Assembly: GCA_025459035.1 (NCBI GenBank) | Contig: JALORJ010000157.1 | Location: 1-6,406, forward strand | DNA from: Burkholderiales bacterium | Lineage (GTDB): Bacteria > Pseudomonadota > Gammaproteobacteria > Burkholderiales > Ga0077523 | Direction of reading: 5' to 3' | Length of the DNA: 6,406 bases | Shown: piece after piece, positions 5,039-6,406 of the stretch | How positions within the stretch are numbered: the first letter of the stretch is position 1 | Layout of the letters: every line of letters starts with the position of its first letter | Position numbers and translations under genes: made by a program | The notes under the pieces: generated by a model | Database searches by the model: none | Seen by the model: only the letters and a program-made list of their open reading frames with translations | Told to the model about the DNA's origin: nothing

Positions 5039-6406
5039 ATGGTCGATGTCGCGGTCCCGCACGCCACGCGCACGTCGCGGCATCCGTGGGGAGTGATCGG
5101 GGTCCTCGGGTTGCTCGTGCCGGGGATTCAACTGGTGGTCGCGCTCACGGTCGCAGTCAACTGGGACGGTGCCGCGGTCGCCGGCGTCGTCGTTGCGGGA
5201 GTGGTGGGGGCCCTGGCGAGCATCGCGGCGCTGTGGTGGTTGCAGGGCGCGCTGGTCCGACCCGTGCAGCGGCTGAACGGCGATCTCGGAGCCATCGCGC
5301 ACACACGCCCCGACTTGTCGACCCGACTGTCGTCTCACGCAGGGACGTCCGTCGAGCCCGCGGCGCGTGGCCTCGAGCGTCTTCTCGGTCTCGCGCACGA
5401 CATGGTCGGCGATACCCGCCGGATGAGCGTGAGCATCTCGATCGGGGCCACTCGCATGGACCACATGATGAGCGTCACCGCGCGCAGCGCTCGCGAGCAG
5501 AGCGACCTTGCGGACGTGGTGTTGCAGACCAGCCGTGACAACGACGCGGCGATGACGCAGGTGGCGAGCGCCGCCCGCAGCGTCGCGGCGTCGACCGGCG
5601 CCCACCTCGCGGCGGCCGAGGCGTCGTCGGGCGAACTGGTCGATGTCTCGCGCCGCATGGACGGCATTTCCGACCGACTGGGTACCTATCGCGACAAGGT
5701 CCACGAACTCGCTGCCACGTCCAGGGCGATCCGCGAGATCGGCGCTCTCATCGACGAGGTGTCGGACCAGACGAACCTCCTCGCGCTCAATGCGGCGATC
5801 GAGGCTGCGCGTGCCGGAGAGGTCGGGCGTGGCTTTGCCGTGGTCGCGGACGAGGTCCGCAAGCTCGCCGAGAAGGTGAAGTCGGCGACCGCCACGATCG
5901 CCGAGTCGACCGGCCGGATGATCACGCTCGTCGACAGCACCGCGTCCGAGACCGAGTCGATCGCGGACGACGCGCGCGTCACACGCGACGTGGTGGCGCG
6001 CTCGAGCGCGAGCTTCGCCTCGATGGTCGGAGACTTTCGGGCGATGGGGACGCAACTGATCGAGATCAACGAGGCTGTCGCACGGCTCGACGCGGGCAAC
6101 GCCGAGAACCAGGCGCGCGTCGACGCGATCCACGCGCTTTCGCGTGAAGTTTCCAAGCGGATGTCCGAGTCGCTGCGCCAGTCGCGCGAGCTGCGCGACG
6201 CGACCGAGACTGTGCAGTCGCTCGTCGCGCGATTTCGACTGGGGTCGAGCGCGTTCGACCGGGTCTTCGGCGCGACCGAGGCTGCGCGCGACCGCATCGC
6301 GGAGGTGCTGGAGCAGGCGCTGGCGCGAGGCGTCGACGTGTTCGACACGCGATACCGGCCGATTCCGGACACTGATCCACCGCGCTTCCACACCCGCTAC
6401 GACGCC
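5039..6406 (+). CDS. Methyl-accepting chemotaxis protein with minimal periplasmic loop and a C-terminal extension (partial, 3' end outside the window)
   Basis: 456 codons are visible, open to the last base, so the C-terminus is missing. Chemoreceptors control the CheA kinase through CheW and are tuned by CheR/CheB methylation. Residues 17-41 and 45-69 are membrane helices joined by only a few residues (around NWDGA), leaving no room for a periplasmic sensor. A HAMP-like linker follows (about 70-122, with RPVQRL near its start), then long coiled-coil helices. The canonical cytoplasmic tip is DQTNLLALNAAIEAARAGE (243-261) followed by VGRGFAVVADEVRKLAEK. After the signalling helices, from about residue 400, comes a non-coiled-coil extension including RYRPIPDTDPPRFHTRY (438-454). 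I recall similar extensions in betaproteobacterial chemoreceptors, where they begin a C-terminal cytoplasmic domain; here the domain is cut off. It is not visibly a CZB zinc-binding domain. The gene is divergent from the Pat-like gene and probably separately regulated. The receptor call is very secure; the stimulus is unknown. Confidence 0.95.
   Translation, partial: MVDVAVPHATRTSRHPWGVIGVLGLLVPGIQLVVALTVAVNWDGAAVAGVVVAGVVGALASIAALWWLQGALVRPVQRLNGDLGAIAHTRPDLSTRLSSHAGTSVEPAARGLERLLGLAHDMVGDTRRMSVSISIGATRMDHMMSVTARSAREQSDLADVVLQTSRDNDAAMTQVASAARSVAASTGAHLAAAEASSGELVDVSRRMDGISDRLGTYRDKVHELAATSRAIREIGALIDEVSDQTNLLALNAAIEAARAGEVGRGFAVVADEVRKLAEKVKSATATIAESTGRMITLVDSTASETESIADDARVTRDVVARSSASFASMVGDFRAMGTQLIEINEAVARLDAGNAENQARVDAIHALSREVSKRMSESLRQSRELRDATETVQSLVARFRLGSSAFDRVFGATEAARDRIAEVLEQALARGVDVFDTRYRPIPDTDPPRFHTRYDA

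Noticed and set aside
4851..5089. Direct repeat CATCCGTGG at 4851-4859 and 5081-5089
   Set aside because: It has only nine bases, two copies, no further flanking similarity, and the second copy is inside the chemoreceptor coding sequence. Chance is the simplest explanation.
4823..6391. A 522-codon open frame on the minus strand opposite the chemoreceptor
   Set aside because: The plus strand carries the canonical chemoreceptor signalling signature. The minus frame has only low-complexity Arg/His-rich sequence and is a shadow.

Overview
The window is very GC-rich, about 70% by eye, with strong G/C preference at third codon positions. Gene content and protein style suggest a betaproteobacterium, most likely of the Burkholderiales; this is an inference from family resemblance, not a database result. 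Five protein-coding genes are supported, and two of them run off the window edges. I see no tRNA, rRNA, CRISPR array, insertion sequence, phage gene or integration site.

Left and centre (minus strand, about 4784 down to 1): four genes are closely packed in one direction and look like one operon. In transcription order they are (1) a Pat/PatZ-like fusion of an NDP-forming acyl-CoA synthetase module with a C-terminal GNAT acetyltransferase, (2) a MoxR-type AAA+ ATPase, 25 nt downstream, (3) a membrane-anchored DUF58 protein, 60 nt further on, and (4) the first 23 codons of a gene whose likely GTG start overlaps the DUF58 stop by 4 nt. By the widespread MoxR-DUF58-transglutaminase arrangement, gene 4 is probably a TgpA/DUF3488-type membrane transglutaminase, but too little is visible to prove it.

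Right (plus strand, 5039 to the end): a divergently transcribed methyl-accepting chemotaxis protein. It has two membrane helices, almost no periplasmic loop, a HAMP-like linker, a canonical signalling tip and a C-terminal extension cut by the window end. The 254-nt region between it and the Pat-like gene holds a 9-bp hairpin that would sequester the chemoreceptor's Shine-Dalgarno sequence. Its sequence partly resembles the first half of a c-di-GMP-I riboswitch.

How they may work together: the MoxR-DUF58-(transglutaminase) set is a probable envelope-associated chaperone module. The Pat-like enzyme would acetylate protein lysines, classically AMP-forming acyl-CoA synthetases, and may retain acyl-CoA synthetase chemistry because both candidate phospho-histidines are present. 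The chemoreceptor is probably an independent transcription unit. No new multi-gene system is evident; the points worth a second look are the intact histidines in the Pat-like fusion, the chemoreceptor's architecture and leader, and the nested inverted repeats between moxR and DUF58.
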